A stretch of DNA of 64,000 bases from Andrena cerasifolii. Lineage: Eukaryota > Arthropoda > Insecta > Hymenoptera > Andrenidae. Position numbers and translations under genes: made by a program. Position 1 is the first letter of the stretch. Every line of letters starts with the position of its first letter. The DNA is taken from contig NC_135126.1 of assembly GCF_050908995.1 (NCBI RefSeq), positions 12,152,001 to 12,216,000 of the forward strand, given 5' to 3'. The notes beneath the pieces were generated by a model that searched no databases, was not told where the DNA came from, and saw only the letters and a program-made list of their open reading frames with translations. This document shows positions 12,565-24,544 of the stretch, in pieces.

Positions 12565-12970
12565 CACAGTGGCTCCAAAGTGCCTTTTTGTGGACAAAAT
12601 TCCGTATCTCCGTCAATTCTCTACCGATCTTTTATTTTTTCTTGTTAGTTTTGTCGGGGATTAAATTTGCTACAATATCAAATACCTGAATTGCGACCAG
12701 AACATGTGTTTGTCTATCTTTTTTGCTGACAAAGTTGGATGGAAACTTTAGTAGAACAATCTTTGGGGCTAATTTGATAAGAAATTGGTTGTTTCGGAAC
12801 CAAGAGTCCAGATTTTTTTTTAATCCCTAAAGAAAATTTAGGAAAACAACTGTTTGACATTTTAGCAAATTTAATCCCCGACAAAACGAGCAAAAAAAAA
12901 TCAAAAATCGGTAGAGAATTGACGGAGATACGGAATTTTTCCCACAAAAAGGCACTTTGGAACCACTGTG
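12565..12970. mobile_element. Non-autonomous Transib-type DNA transposon, 406 bp
   Basis: The element starts CACAGTGGCTCCAAAGTGCC and ends with the inverted complement, CCACTGTG at 12963-12970. The arms pair over about 118 bp (12565-12682 and 12853-12970) with few mismatches. The flanks are TGTCG on the left and CGTCG on the right, a 5-bp GC-rich duplication differing by one C-to-T change at a CpG. The first seven bases, CACAGTG, equal the V(D)J recombination-signal heptamer. A-rich nonamer-like stretches begin about 22 bp further in at both ends (ACAAAATTC and GAAAAATTC). Transib elements are known for CACAATG-like termini and GC-rich 5-bp duplications. The interior has no transposase, so it would be mobilised in trans. 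Confidence 0.8.
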
Positions 12971-12975
12971 CGTCG
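12971..12975. repeat. Right target-site duplication CGTCG
   Basis: Directly abuts the CCACTGTG end. Partner of the site at 12560-12564. Confidence 0.7.
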
Positions 12976-14479
12976 CCTAGCTACCTACTCGCAGATCCTG
13001 GACCGGCGCGATTTACTAGAGCCCTAATGATACCCCAGAGACTATCAGCAGATCTTCTTGTCGAGGGGAATACGGAGGAACAAGACAATGTGTCAAATCT
13101 TGAAATTCAAGCTGTAATACGTTACTCCTTTTATAGACGGCTCACGAATAATTACGCAGACGTCCTCCAATTAGTGTCTATAATCCGGCTGGAAAATCGA
13201 CATGATGGAAACGGGGCGGCGCGAAATGAATTAACCCCGACGGAAGGCTGTCAGTGTCCACGTCACAATTATGAACCTATAAATGCCGTTTAAATATCTG
13301 CGAGGTGTCTCCGCTATCGCGTGCCCGTTCGATTTGAATGGCCGACGACAACATCCGGACGTTGAACGGGCGACGGGCGAGACCCGGGCGCGGGCTCTCG
13401 TTTCATCGGCGAGCATCTCAACTCTTCCTCCTTCTTCCTTTTTCCCCGGCTGGAAGACGAGCACGGTCTGGCCGTGTATTTGCCATTTGTTCCAGGGTAC
13501 GCATTCACCGACGTGGCATCCGTCTTCCCCTTATACCAGTGGCGATTCACCGGCGTCTTTCGAGGCGTTGCAACGCGAAACGCGGAGGGACAATAAAACG
13601 CAGAGCAGCCAGCGGCGAGCGTCGCGGGGAACGGAAAGGGCGGATAAATATACAGAGTATAAAATAGGCCGCGTCGGTAATGCCGTCGTGGAAGGGCATT
13701 AAAAGTCGAAAGGGTAGAGAAAAAAACGCGAGAACGAGGGAAGGGTGGCTGGGCTACAGACAGGGGCCGACACTCGGTACGAAGCCAAGGCTCAGCCTGT
13801 TGGACCATTACCCTTTTTTTTTTTATTATTTTCTGGCTAAAACAAAAGGGGAGCCATTTCGCCCCAGCCTCGGTTAGTTGACCGACTTGCACCAGAAAAC
13901 TTCAGCCTTGAGATTAATTGCGCCCTCGCTCCCTTCTCTTCTTCTCCCTCCATACTCGCTGTCCCTTCGCCCCTTTATCATACTATTTCCCTCGATCTCT
14001 CGCCGTGGAAAGTCCTTGAGGAAGTTGGCGAATGGCGAGTCGAGCACAGTCGACTGGAGTCGCCACGGGGACAGGGAAGAAAAGGCTGAGAGGGTGGACG
14101 GAGGGGAGGGACCCCTGCTGGAGTGGAAATCCCTCTGTCGTTGAACGGGGAGTAGCGGAAAGGCGAGAGCTTCGAATTTATCAACGGCACCAGCGACGAA
14201 TGGTCTGCGATGGTTTATCGCGCTCATCGTCGATAGCATTCAGCGGACGCGTCACCGTTATTCTGCTAAAAACTGCGACAGGATGGTTGAGTGACAGCCA
14301 TGCAAAGGATCGGGGCAAATGTTTGCTCTGGGACGGATTTAATTGCGCGCTGTTTAAGATCGCCGTGCATCTGGCGACTAGCTTGGTCGACGAGAGCGTT
14401 CAAGATACCGTACCTAGGGAATCGATTCTTCCCTCTGTGGCGACTGAGAGGGACTGAGGAGAGGACTCGAAGGAGCGCG
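12976..14479. other. Gene-free stretch
   Basis: Contains a TATAAAAT motif at 13658-13665 without a credible frame downstream, and a T-run near 13814. Frames such as the minus-strand 192 codons at 13314-13892 are opposed by equally long frames on the plus strand. I credit none. Confidence 0.45.
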
Positions 14480-15298
14480 TTAAGGGGGTATTCTAGTCTA
14501 GGCACTCGTTTTTGAAGGTGATATTTGGAAATTAATTCTGGAAAACCTATCGCGCCTACAGGGCAGAGGTTTTGCACTCATATTTAGTAGTGTTTGAACT
14601 ATCAACACAATTTTTTGGAATGCGTTATATTGAAATTTGTACAAGTTACACGCCGAAGCGCAGGTCGTGTCATCAAAAACCGGCCCCAACGGGCGCACGA
14701 ATTTTGGCCGTCCTAGTCATCTAAAACGAAAGTACCAAAGATTTTTTTAAACTATATGAGTGTAGTTATCGTTCGAACTAGATGTAACCAAGTCCGGACA
14801 TTGTTACCGAGATCGCAGCTGTTTAAAAATTTATATTCGATTTTTTCGACTTTTCTTGAGCTAAAACAAGGTGTGGGGGAGGTTGTATTAAAACTATTGA
14901 TATAATTCTAGTTCGGGCTATAGGTGCACATTCACTTTGAATGTGTGTAAATTTTTAGCTCAATCGGTCCACTAGTTTTTGAGAAAAATGTGCGCCCGAT
15001 TTAAAAAAATTGTTTCGAAAAAATGCGTTTAAAGTTTTACGGTAGATAACGACTAATATCTGTAACTTATCCCTAATCTGCTATACCAGGACCGTAGAGG
15101 AAACCTTCCTCAGCTTAAAAGAAATCATGTTGGGCAGCTTTCTCTACTCTGCTGGCAGTCATAGCCTCTTCAGATACAAGGATCGAGGGAACGATTACGT
15201 GACACGCTGCGGCCTTAATCCCCTATAACTCTGGAAGTTCTGCGAATTTCAGAAAATCAAAAAAAAGAATCGAATTTTTGGGTAGAATGCCCCCTTAA
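14480..15298. mobile_element. TTAA-flanked DNA transposon remnant, 819 bp
   Basis: The left end is TTAA followed by GGGGGTATTCTAG (14480). The right end, read on the minus strand, is TTAA followed by GGGGGCATTCTACC, closing at 15298. The imperfect inverted repeat is about 13 bp, and a TTAA duplication fits piggyBac- or Kolobok-type target use. The interior is AT-richer than the flanks and has no coding frame of note. Just inside the left end is TCTAGGCACTCG, which resembles CTAGGCAGTCG at the 38522 fragment and CCTAGGCCACC at 23523. Assignment to a superfamily is inference from the TTAA alone. Confidence 0.65.
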
Positions 15299-18200
15299 AC
15301 GCAAACCCCTGAATTCTGTGATCCGTCCGGGCGGCGAGCAGAAACACCGAATGACGGCTGTTAAGGCCGCATTCGCGGATCAAATGAGAAACTCGTCCAC
15401 CTTCCACTCGCGTGTAGAGGAATTGCGGATCGTATAACAGAACGAGCACGAAAAACTCCCATTTCTGTTTCGGGCAAACGACTCCGCGTAGAAGATCAAT
15501 AGCCTCGTCGAGCGCGGCGCAGCAATTTGTTTCACTTTGTATTCAAAATGTAATAAACAGCGCGCCGGCGAACGTTGGATAAGGTCGTGCAGAATTGCTT
15601 TATTTTCATCGGGCGTTTCTCGTTCCAGTTTCCGCGCGGAACCACGTTTGATACGTTCAACTTGACGGCTCTATTATTACGCTCGCAACGGGCTCTCCTT
15701 TTTTCCCATCGCGACGAAGAATACCTTTCGCGTATCGTCCCGCGATGACAACGGCGACAATACGAAGGAACGAGCTCGCTGGAAACATCCCTGAGTTGCA
15801 CTACTGCCCCCCACCCCCAAAAGCGTTTTTACGCGCGCCTTCGATCGCGAATCGATCCACGTCCGCAGCCAAGTCCGTGCCAAGGGAGAACGGCGTCGAG
15901 AAGAAAGTGCTTCGGGTCTCGGTCCAATAATTTCGCCGAGGAGGATTCCCTTCCTGGGTGGAGGGAAAAAAATGGGGGAGAAGATAAGCGGTAGGCCCGG
16001 TATCGCGACCCACAGAGGCTCAGCGACCGTGGAAAAGAGTTCCCGAGGAGTTTCTTCGCGAAACTGCCGTGCAGGGAGGATTCATTTCCTGCAGTTGTCG
16101 TTCGACGATTTCACGGAAGCGTCTATAGGTGCTCGGGGCGGTCGCCGGCACGTTATTTTTGAAGCTCGCTTATTCAAGGAGGCGAAGGGGAACAAGCCAA
16201 AGGGAGGCTCCGCGGAAACGAAAGTAACGAGCTTCCTCGGCAAATTTTTATGCCAGCCTGTCACAGAGAACGCCGACGCCGCGATTTCGGGGCTGCGCGG
16301 CGGCAGGTACGCGGCGACGCCATCGCGGCATCGTTTTTCACGCGTTTCCCCCTAAAAGTCACAGCGATTCCTTCGCGCTAAAGCGGCTCAACTTTCCACT
16401 CGAATATTTCGATGCTTCGAATAAATCGCGTCGTTGTGGGAATTGGAACACGCTCGGCACGAGGTTACATCCACGGGGGTAAAATTAACGGAGGATAGCG
16501 GTAGGACTGTCATCCGACATGCCAATCAATGTCCAAGAAGATTAGTAGGGACGCTTTTACATCGAATGATAGCGCAGTAGTGATTGTTCGAGAATACACT
16601 GATCTATTAACCTGGGGGATAATTTTCATGGATTTCCGAAGAAGATATTTATAACTACCGAAATTTCTCTTCGATATCGTATGAGAACTGTATTTAGAAC
16701 TGGAATGCTCGATGGAAATGGAGGTTCCGCGGTGCGCATCGACGAAATTACATTGCTGGTGGGATTCTAAAGGTGAGATGCGTTGTAAAATGTTGATACC
16801 TGGGTAAACCATTAATCCCAAGGGGCATCGTAACCCATTAAACCGTTTAAACGACGCACTTCCCGGCAAGCTTAACAAACAGACAGTACCGGCGAAGAAG
16901 TATACAATTTCGAAAGTGTAGAGCACAACACCGGCTACCAACGAGAATAGTATTAATGTCTCGATGAAAAAGATTCATGAGTAACGGCGGAATATGCGGA
17001 GATGCACGTCCTAGGCTGGAGAGAGCGTGTTCTCGGGCGGATAGTAACGACAGAGACGTTAATGAAGGCGTACACTCGTAAAAGCGGTAACGTAATGTTG
17101 TTCAGAAGTGAAGCGAGCATCACGGCAATTCAGTAATAACCACGGTCTTACTTGGCTGTAGGAAGCCTCGAGAGGGCGGCGCTAGGCGCAAAAAGCCATG
17201 AACTGGCACGAAACACAGAGTACTCTTCGTGGTACAGCGCCCAGAAAGCAGAGCCGCGGGCATCCATTCTCGTGTGGCTGGACGTCTACGTGGTGTTCCG
17301 TTAAAATGTCAAGCAGTTACCCGGTGCAATATTGCGTCGTTATTTGATTTCGCTCGGGCGCGATATTCCGTGGGCGCCTTTTTCTAATGCTGCGTATGAA
17401 ACATTTCGCGGGTGCTTTCTGCGCGGTCAGCTGCGCTGAAACGCTCTGTGACAAGACGCGTTGGAATATTAATCGGATGCAGAAATCAACTGCAATCTTA
17501 ACTTGGCCCGTCGCAGAGAAGTTAAACGTTCGAGCCCTGACCAAGCAATACCCGAGCGAAAAATCGCTATCAAAAGCACCGACTACCCTTTCCATACAGT
17601 TCGTCCGAGGTTTTTTCGAACTCCATTCTGTTCCGTATTCCAATCGAGATAAAACACGGGAGAACGTCCATAGAGGAGGCCGGATATTTAAAGCGATGTT
17701 CCGGTTCGAAGCTGGATGTCGACGAATTCATTTGCACGGAACGAGGCGTTTACTACTTGCATCGTTGAATTATTAAACTGGCCGCGTGTCGAAGGTTACC
17801 TTTAATATTCGCGCCGACTGCATACGTCCGGGCGCGCCTGTCCGATCGTCATGTACCAGCGATGCGGCCGTAGTTTATGGAGCACAGGAAGCAGGGGGTC
17901 AGAGACGAAGAACGAAAAAAAAAAGCGGCGAAATATACGCACGCACCGCAGGCTTTAATGTAAATAAATCGAACGCGGCCGAAAGTTCGTGGCAGTTCGC
18001 GCTGGCCGCGAATGGACGTCGGGTATTCATTTTCATGAAAGCGGATGTCTACTGGATGCTGCCGGCGCTGGCCCGTTTTTCTGACGGTACGAGCTTCCCA
18101 TGCCTTGTTCGTGTTAACTTACTTTCCGAGGCACGAGAGCAGTAACCGTGTCATCTAACTTTCGCGCTTTTTCATCCCGACCCACCCCCTTATTTATCGC

Positions 18201-21056
18201 GGCCGCTTGAAACTTCGCCCGTGAAATATTTGCTGCGAGAACGAAGAATAATTGCCAGATAAAGTCTCCGCGGAAAAATTCCTAATCAACGGGGATGAAG
18301 CTGGCTCGTGGACGTGCGAGGGGTGTATTAAGCCTTCCGGAGGCAGTGGCCTTTTAAATTTTCTCCTGATGAATTTATACCCGTTTAAATTGCTAGCCGG
18401 TTGAAACCGGGTGCCCGTCCTGACGCGGTGTACACCCGCGAAAGTTTTCATTACCTCCGAGGGGGAAACAAGAGACGCGCGCCCCCGTTCGCCATCGATC
18501 CTCGCGGCAAGGCCGGCACGGAGGGGGAGGAAAAACCCCCGAATAACGTGATAAATCTTTCAGCGCGAAAGCGTGCGGATTGAATGCGCATCCGCCGGTA
18601 ATTAACCCGTCGCGATTCCGACTAAGGGAGAAAGGAGGGCGAAAAATCGCGCGTAAATATTAACCGAGGAGCGTACGCCAGTGCCGGCAGGTCGAAGAGA
18701 GGAAGAGGCGGCCACGGCGGGTTGGTTCTTGAAAGAGAGACCCTGGATCCTCCCTATTATCGCAGGTGCAGCGCGAGGTTGGCTGGGCCGGGGTCCACAA
18801 AAAGCATTAGCACCCGCGAGGGCGCGAGTAAGGGCTCGCAGAAAGGAGTCCTTCAGCCTTTAATGGGCAGAGGTCTTTTCAAATTTCGAGTGGCAGCGCC
18901 TCTTTTGTACGGCCCTGTACCGCGCGTTTAGGGCATCACGGCGGGGACGCAGGACGAGGTTGGGGCGTCATGTGGCGGTAAGTGGGTGGGGTACGAGACA
19001 GGGGAAGAAGAAAGAGCCAGGGGAAAAAACGTGAATGGTGATGCACAGATGCGACGGATGCGACGATGTTCCTCGAGCAGAAGATGGACTCGATGTCGCG
19101 TGTCTGTGTACATGCGTGTGCACACGTGTACGCTCAACGTTCCCCACGTGCTTGCGGAGCGTGCGTGTGCGCTCCTTCGAGCCGGACGAGCTTAACAGTT
19201 AAAAGCGACCCCCGAGTGCAGCCAGATTCGTGGCACGATGAGACCCAGCGCCGATATACTTTGCATAGGGATAGGTCTGTGCGTAGTCGGCTCGACCCTG
19301 AACTTAGCCAGCCGCTATTTCTGCGTACCACGCTGGTGCTGAAGAGTTATGGCCGCCTGAACACGTTCGCCGTGGCAACGGTCGAATTTATCCTTTTCGA
19401 CAGCAGGGTCGGGCTCGTCCTGGTTTGTTAATGACGCCGCGCGCTGCCCCATGTCTTGATTCGAACGGTTGACCGGCGGCTCATAGGTGAAAGCCGCGAG
19501 ACGGGTAAATTGGGATCGCTGGACCCTTGAGTGGTATCGTGTCGACGATTCGAAACCTTTGCCACCTGACAGCATCGTAATTTGACGATATCGATTGCGA
19601 CGAACGTCTGCCGTCGGCTGCCTGTGCACCGACTATGCAAGATTAATGCGACTGTGCCGCCTGACTTTAATGCGACATTGATGGGATATATCGACGCACC
19701 GGCAAGCCGACCGGTGATTTCACGGCGTGTCAACTAATTATTCAACGCGGAAGGTTCACGATAACAGCTCGCCCCTCCCGACTACTTAGAGTCGTCGGTC
19801 TCGTCTATTGTTTGATCACGCTTGACGTTTAATTACGACGTTTTCTATTAATAAAGTAATTAAACCGGCTCGAGTACACGCTCCGTTGCGTCGGCGGCGA
19901 TGGAGCGCGGGAAAGTAGCGCGCCTCGCTAATTAACGCTGACACGTGTAGCCTGCGTAAAACAACCGAAACGGGGGTCATTCATTTTTGTTGCGAGGCGA
20001 GAGGAAGACGCGCGTAATTGACCGGTTCTTAATGGAAATTCGATGGAAAGCACGGGCCAGGCCAGTCGAAGACCAGGGGAGCACGATGGGCAAGGCCTCG
20101 ACAAATCTGCGCCGATAAGATAACCTTTTCTTCTTCTCTCACCCTCGTCGATTATCTCGGGTCACCCATAAACCCTGTAATTAGCTCGACCTTATCAAGC
20201 AACGATCAATGTGAATTACGATCGGTCCAGATAAAATCTACGAGCGATGGAATCTCTGGAAATCACGTCCGACGAGAACCGCATTCGATGAGCCTCGGCG
20301 CGGTGTTGAATTCCGATGCACGAGAATTTCAAACACTCTTTTTGCCTCGTCAAGGATGTACCAGCTGGTTGTTCCCTTTCACGGTACCACACCCGCGCGC
20401 TTCATTATGGCGTTGTAATTAAAAACCGGCAGAGCAAAGTAGCTAACGCGTTGCTTCCTCAATCATTATAACAACCCGGCAACAAAAGGTTGCATTATTT
20501 CGCCATTAAAACAGACCTGCGCGCAATATTCCGGCCGGTGTTCACCGGGTTTAAATGTCTGCGGATTCTTTCCGCCCCGACGGGATAATGTTTCTCGATA
20601 ATTAATCCTGGCGCACTACCAAATCCCCTTGGCCACTCTAATTTTTAGAATAATCCCCAGCGATCACATTGTCGCAGTCCCTTTTACGACTAGCACTTCG
20701 CCCAAATACGCGCGACGCGTGCAACGCGGTCGGCTTTTGGCACGAGAGGTTCGCAAACGGCGTTCCACGATGTGGCGTCTGCAAATACCTGTAGACGAGC
20801 GATTAGTCTCCCCTCCGGAGCCTAATATTCGCGGAACGACTGCTGTGTACTTAACATTATCCTCTCTCGTGGACATCGACGACAAAAATCGCTCAATCAG
20901 CCCTGTTGGATTCCGTAGCAGGAAATCGAGTGCAACACGTAAATACTCCTAAGTCTCACAAGAGGTTTTATTTGTAGAACCCTAACTGGCGTCTTCTAAC
21001 AGAGGTTCCGCTCTTAGATGCTAGAATGAACTGCTCCCTGGATTTTGGGACTGGGT
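15299..21056. other. Gene-free CpG-rich stretch
   Basis: No gene or repeat is recognised. The most protein-like frame is on the minus strand at 16510-16941. It has a hydrophobic opening segment, but no ATG before that segment and no recognisable domain. The other frames are paired with opposite-strand shadows. A GTAAGTGG donor-like site at about 18977 stands alone. Confidence 0.45.
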
Positions 21057-21064
21057 TATATATA
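21057..21064 (+). promoter_or_regulatory. TATA box (TATATATA) of the candidate gene at 21115
   Basis: TATATATA lies 51 bp before an ATG in the context GAAAATG. That spacing allows a start site about 30 bp downstream of the TATA box and a short 5' untranslated region. Transcription from it is not shown. Confidence 0.3.
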
Positions 21065-21114
21065 CAGGAGTTGTGGAAGAAGGGATAAGGGTGACGTGGA
21101 AAGAACTGTGGAAA

Positions 21115-21351
21115 ATGTCTGGGTTAATGATGATGACTAATATGTTATTGCTGTATGGAGGATTTTGCGAGGATGACATAACTAGCTGGCATCCAACAGC
21201 ACTAACCGCGCAAATCTACAAAGTGGGCGCACACAGCGGAGACAGTCCTTTCGTACGTCAATCAGAATTACTCCCCTATCTGCTTAGAAGCAACGTAGGT
21301 ACCTGTACTGCTCGCAACGGTTATATAATCCGTCTCTGTGTCTACGTATGA
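21115..21351 (+). CDS. Candidate small secreted protein, 78 aa (unconfirmed, unrecognised)
   Basis: The ATG at 21115 sits in AAAATG context, close to the insect translation-start consensus, and follows a TATATATA box by 51 bp. The frame opens M-S-G-L-M-M-M-T-N-M-L-L-L-Y-G-G-F-C, a short hydrophobic stretch that could be a signal peptide, followed by the acidic E-D-D. The rest has V-G-T-C-T and R-L-C-V-Y-V near the end, so three further Cys/Thr-type positions but no known scaffold. It stops at 21349-21351. An AATAAA follows at 21524. A GTAGGT inside the frame near 21296 could be a donor, giving a different C-terminus. I recognise no family, and the frame length alone is within chance. The case rests on the combination of signals. 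Confidence 0.3.
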   Translation: MSGLMMMTNMLLLYGGFCEDDITSWHPTALTAQIYKVGAHSGDSPFVRQSELLPYLLRSNVGTCTARNGYIIRLCVYV

Positions 21352-21523
21352 TGATAGGCAAAAGAGAGGATTTGCTCGTTCACCTTGCTATCCTTCCTTG
21401 TCGATAATAAGAATCGATCTAAAGTCAACCCGTTCGTAACGGGGCGGTTATAATTCGCGTGAAAACAGAAGGTCGCGTGCTTCGACTGTCCTCGAACCAT
21501 TCGCCGATAAATCGTCCGTCCTG

Positions 21524-21529
21524 AATAAA
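21524..21529 (+). terminator. AATAAA polyadenylation signal candidate
   Basis: AATAAA lies about 170 bp after the stop of the candidate small gene at 21115-21351. This hexamer is common by chance. Confidence 0.2.
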
Positions 21530-23522
21530 TCAATTTTTCCCGAACGACTTCCGTTGAATTGGAAGCGGCGGGTGTTTGCATTGTTAAACAACGGGTTTCT
21601 CGATACGGTCGTAACAGCGCCGCTCTACGCTCGGGTTCCTTTACGGGCTGATGCCTGTTTCCAATATCGTGTGAAACCGCAGTTGCGTGAGAACCATTGG
21701 TTTCTGGTACGAAGACCAATATCCGGCCCCCGCAGTTTCGCCCTTCGTGGAAACTGACTCCGAGATTAAAAGTAGTTAGCATTTAGATAAGAGCATTAAA
21801 CGAGCCGACACAGCGGGGCGGAGGGCTGCAATGACAGGACGAACGGTTTCTTTTTCCATCGGCTCGGGACAAGTCGCTATCGCGCTGGAGACGAAGGGCC
21901 GAAGGACAGGCAGGATAAGACCCCGTAAGATTTTCGAGTAACGCGACACCGTGGCAGCTGTGTCCTGACTGGATTGAACAAGCACGTAGAAGCCCCTTCG
22001 GCTCGACTCTCTCTCTACTTCTGGTGTTTATCCGGACACGCAGAGCTCGAAAAAATATTGCTGAAACGACGGACACGGAAGTCGGGCTAAAGGGGAATTG
22101 GGAAAACAGTGGAGGATCTTTGGGGAAACAGAAATAGTGCCGGCTTCGATCTTTGCTTGACGATCCTCGAGGATTTGAAATCGAAGAGACGTTTCTGCCG
22201 TTTCTGAACTTGTGTACTCATCGAAACGAGGGTGGAAGGATTTATACCTCAGCAACCGTTTTCAAACGTCAACTAGATTGCCTCGGGAACGGTCGTCGAT
22301 AACACGGGGGATCGCGACACGGAAAAGGGGGAACACGTATCCTGGCGAGTCGCTGGGTGTGTTTTATAAGGAATCTCCCTGGATGGTGTTCGAGGGAGAA
22401 CGGCATCGGGTAAGACAGCGGGAAGTACGTGACGCGGGGACGCGCGATGAATGTTTAACGATCGAGGTGAGATCGAAGGTTGGCGGGACGAAGTCGTCGC
22501 GAAATCGTGGGAATTACGTAACGCGACTCGCGTGTAAGTGAATTCTAACGGATACTCGCGCCTCGCGGGGGTTAGGGGATGGCGCGGGAAGCTATTCGGC
22601 GGGATCAGTGGGAAGTGGAACGAAATCAAAGCGAACAGCGAAGATCGAGCAAAGGGGGTTGGGGATAACGTGTCTGCGTGAAACTTTTTAACGAGTGGCC
22701 CAAGTATCGACGAGAAATCGTCGGCATGTCGGGAAGTTCAGGTCGCCCGGGCTCTATCGCGACCCATATAACGCGGGGACAATCTTTTCCAGCGGCGAGA
22801 GTCGTCGCGCAGCGAACAGCTCGACGGGAAAATTATGCAAATGGCACGGTCGACGTGAGGCTAGTCGAAAATTGTATTACACGCGGCATCGTCATTGCCT
22901 GCTGACGAGATCTTATGTCGGCGGGGGTTAATGCAGCCAGCTATTATAGCACGTTAAACCGAACACCGAGCAGCGTAATCAAATTGCATCGGCACAAATT
23001 AATATTGACGTTGCTAACTGCGTTACATTGTCTGTGCGTGCTAACCGCGACTCGATAATGCGCCGGTGAGAATCGAAATGGGGAGCTTACAAGGGGTGGG
23101 TGGTATTATCAGTCCCCGAAGAGTCTCTTCTTCGAAGGCCCTTGATGTAAATTAGTAATCTCCTGTTCCATCGGATTACATTCTTGGAAATCTAGTGGCT
23201 TGAATTATTAGGGAATCATGGCTCCGATCCAAAACTTTCCATCCCCCTCTGCCAAGGGTCTTCGTCTACGATGTGCAGACTTTCGAGAAGCCAGCGGGCT
23301 ATTAGAGGGTCAGGAAGGAAAGATGGCGTTAAAAGAATTATCGGCTTGATTTATGGGGAAACACGTGGAGTCCCGAGACTGTTTCTCGAAAATGTCATCC
23401 GAGACGGTGCGCGGTGTCACGTACGCGGAACACGTAAAACGAGACTGCGCAGGCTGTGGACGTAGCTTGTCCATTCGGGCGCCAAAATACTCTACCAGAG
23501 TCTACCTACTAGCTGCGGCGGT
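21530..23522. other. Gene-free stretch
   Basis: Only short opposed frames are present. Nothing recognisable. Confidence 0.45.
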
Positions 23523-24221
23523 TTAAGGGCCTAGGCCACCTTGGACGGAGCAAAATTGCAGTCACTTTCGGCATTTTTTTTTAGGAAGATAATGAAATAA
23601 ACAGAAAATTTAATGTTAAGCCTGTTATTGTACAACTCTCGCCGGAAAAAATCGTATTTTTTTTCCTACAAAATAGCGGCGGTAGAGCCGTGATACGCAA
23701 GATTTTGAGGAGCGACGTTTTCCACGGTGTTCAATCTCACGGCTATACCGTTTGACCTAGAACGAAAAATCAAAAAGTTTTGTTTTCTACATGCCTAAAT
23801 CTAGCGAAGTACGTAGGGAAATCCAAAAATATTAATTTGTCTCGAAATGGTGACGATTAGGAAAAAAGTGCAGGTTTCATTTTTATAAAAGTGTCAATTG
23901 CAAAGAATATATTCAAGATATCGCAAAACCGCTATGTACTTCTCTAGATTTAGTCATGTAGAAAATAAAACTTTTTGGTTTTTTGTTCTAGGTCAAACGG
24001 TATAGCCGTGAGATTGAACACCGTGGAAAACGTCGCTCCTCAAGATCCTGCGAATTACGGCTCTACCGTCGCCATTTTGTAGGAACAAAAATATGATTTT
24101 TTTCCGGCGGGAGTTGTACAATAACAGGCTTTATATTAAATTTTCTGTGTATTTCATTATCTTCCTAAAAAAAATTGCCGAAAATGACTACAATTTTGCT
24201 CCGTCCAACCTAACCCCTTAA
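23523..24221. mobile_element. Foldback DNA element with ~300-bp inverted arms and TTAA ends, 699 bp
   Basis: The left end is TTAAGGGCCTAGGCCACC; the right end on the minus strand is TTAAGGGGTTAGG. From TTGGACGGAGCAAAATTG inward the two arms (about 23523-23820 and 23930-24221) are inverted copies with roughly nine in ten bases matching by eye. They share GAGGAGCGACGTTTTCCACG and CACGGCTATACCGTTTGACC. Only about 110 bp separate the arms, so almost the whole element could fold into one hairpin. TTAA at both ends suggests a piggyBac- or Kolobok-type duplication. There is no coding capacity. A transcript through it would form long double-stranded RNA. Confidence 0.85.
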
Positions 24222-24319
24222 AAGATGCAAGTGTCTTCTTCGGTGTCTTCTGTGCTACTCTAAAAACTTTCGCAAGCAAACAGTTCGGCTGGCGACTGCC
24301 CGGCTGATGTCAATGAAGG

Positions 24320-24544
24320 ATGGCAGCGGATCACGCGCTCGTTAAGCGGCTGCAAATCGCTAGGAACGGTCGTAGCGTTATCACTGGAACCGTATTATTG
24401 TCGAAAACCGGTGGCATTATCGTTATCAGTCGGGCTTTAGCAGCTGTAGGACAAGGTGTAAGGGCATGCCGAATGTTGTTGCCGAAATTAACACTCGACG
24501 AAGGGGATGCGTGGCCGGTGCCGTTTGCCATAGACACCGATTAG
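24320..24544 (+). CDS. Small open frame, 74 aa, doubtful
   Basis: ATG-initiated frame starting M-A-A-D-H-A-L-V-K-R and ending P-V-P-F-A-I-D-T-D, with a central hydrophobic segment (S-V-I-T-G-T-V-L-L-S). The composition is protein-like, but a 68-codon frame covers it on the other strand, which argues for chance. No family recognised. Confidence 0.1.
   Translation: MAADHALVKRLQIARNGRSVITGTVLLSKTGGIIVISRALAAVGQGVRACRMLLPKLTLDEGDAWPVPFAIDTD

Noticed and set aside
16510..16941. Minus-strand 143-codon frame with hydrophobic start
   Set aside because: The hydrophobic segment precedes any ATG. No splice acceptor or domain supports it.
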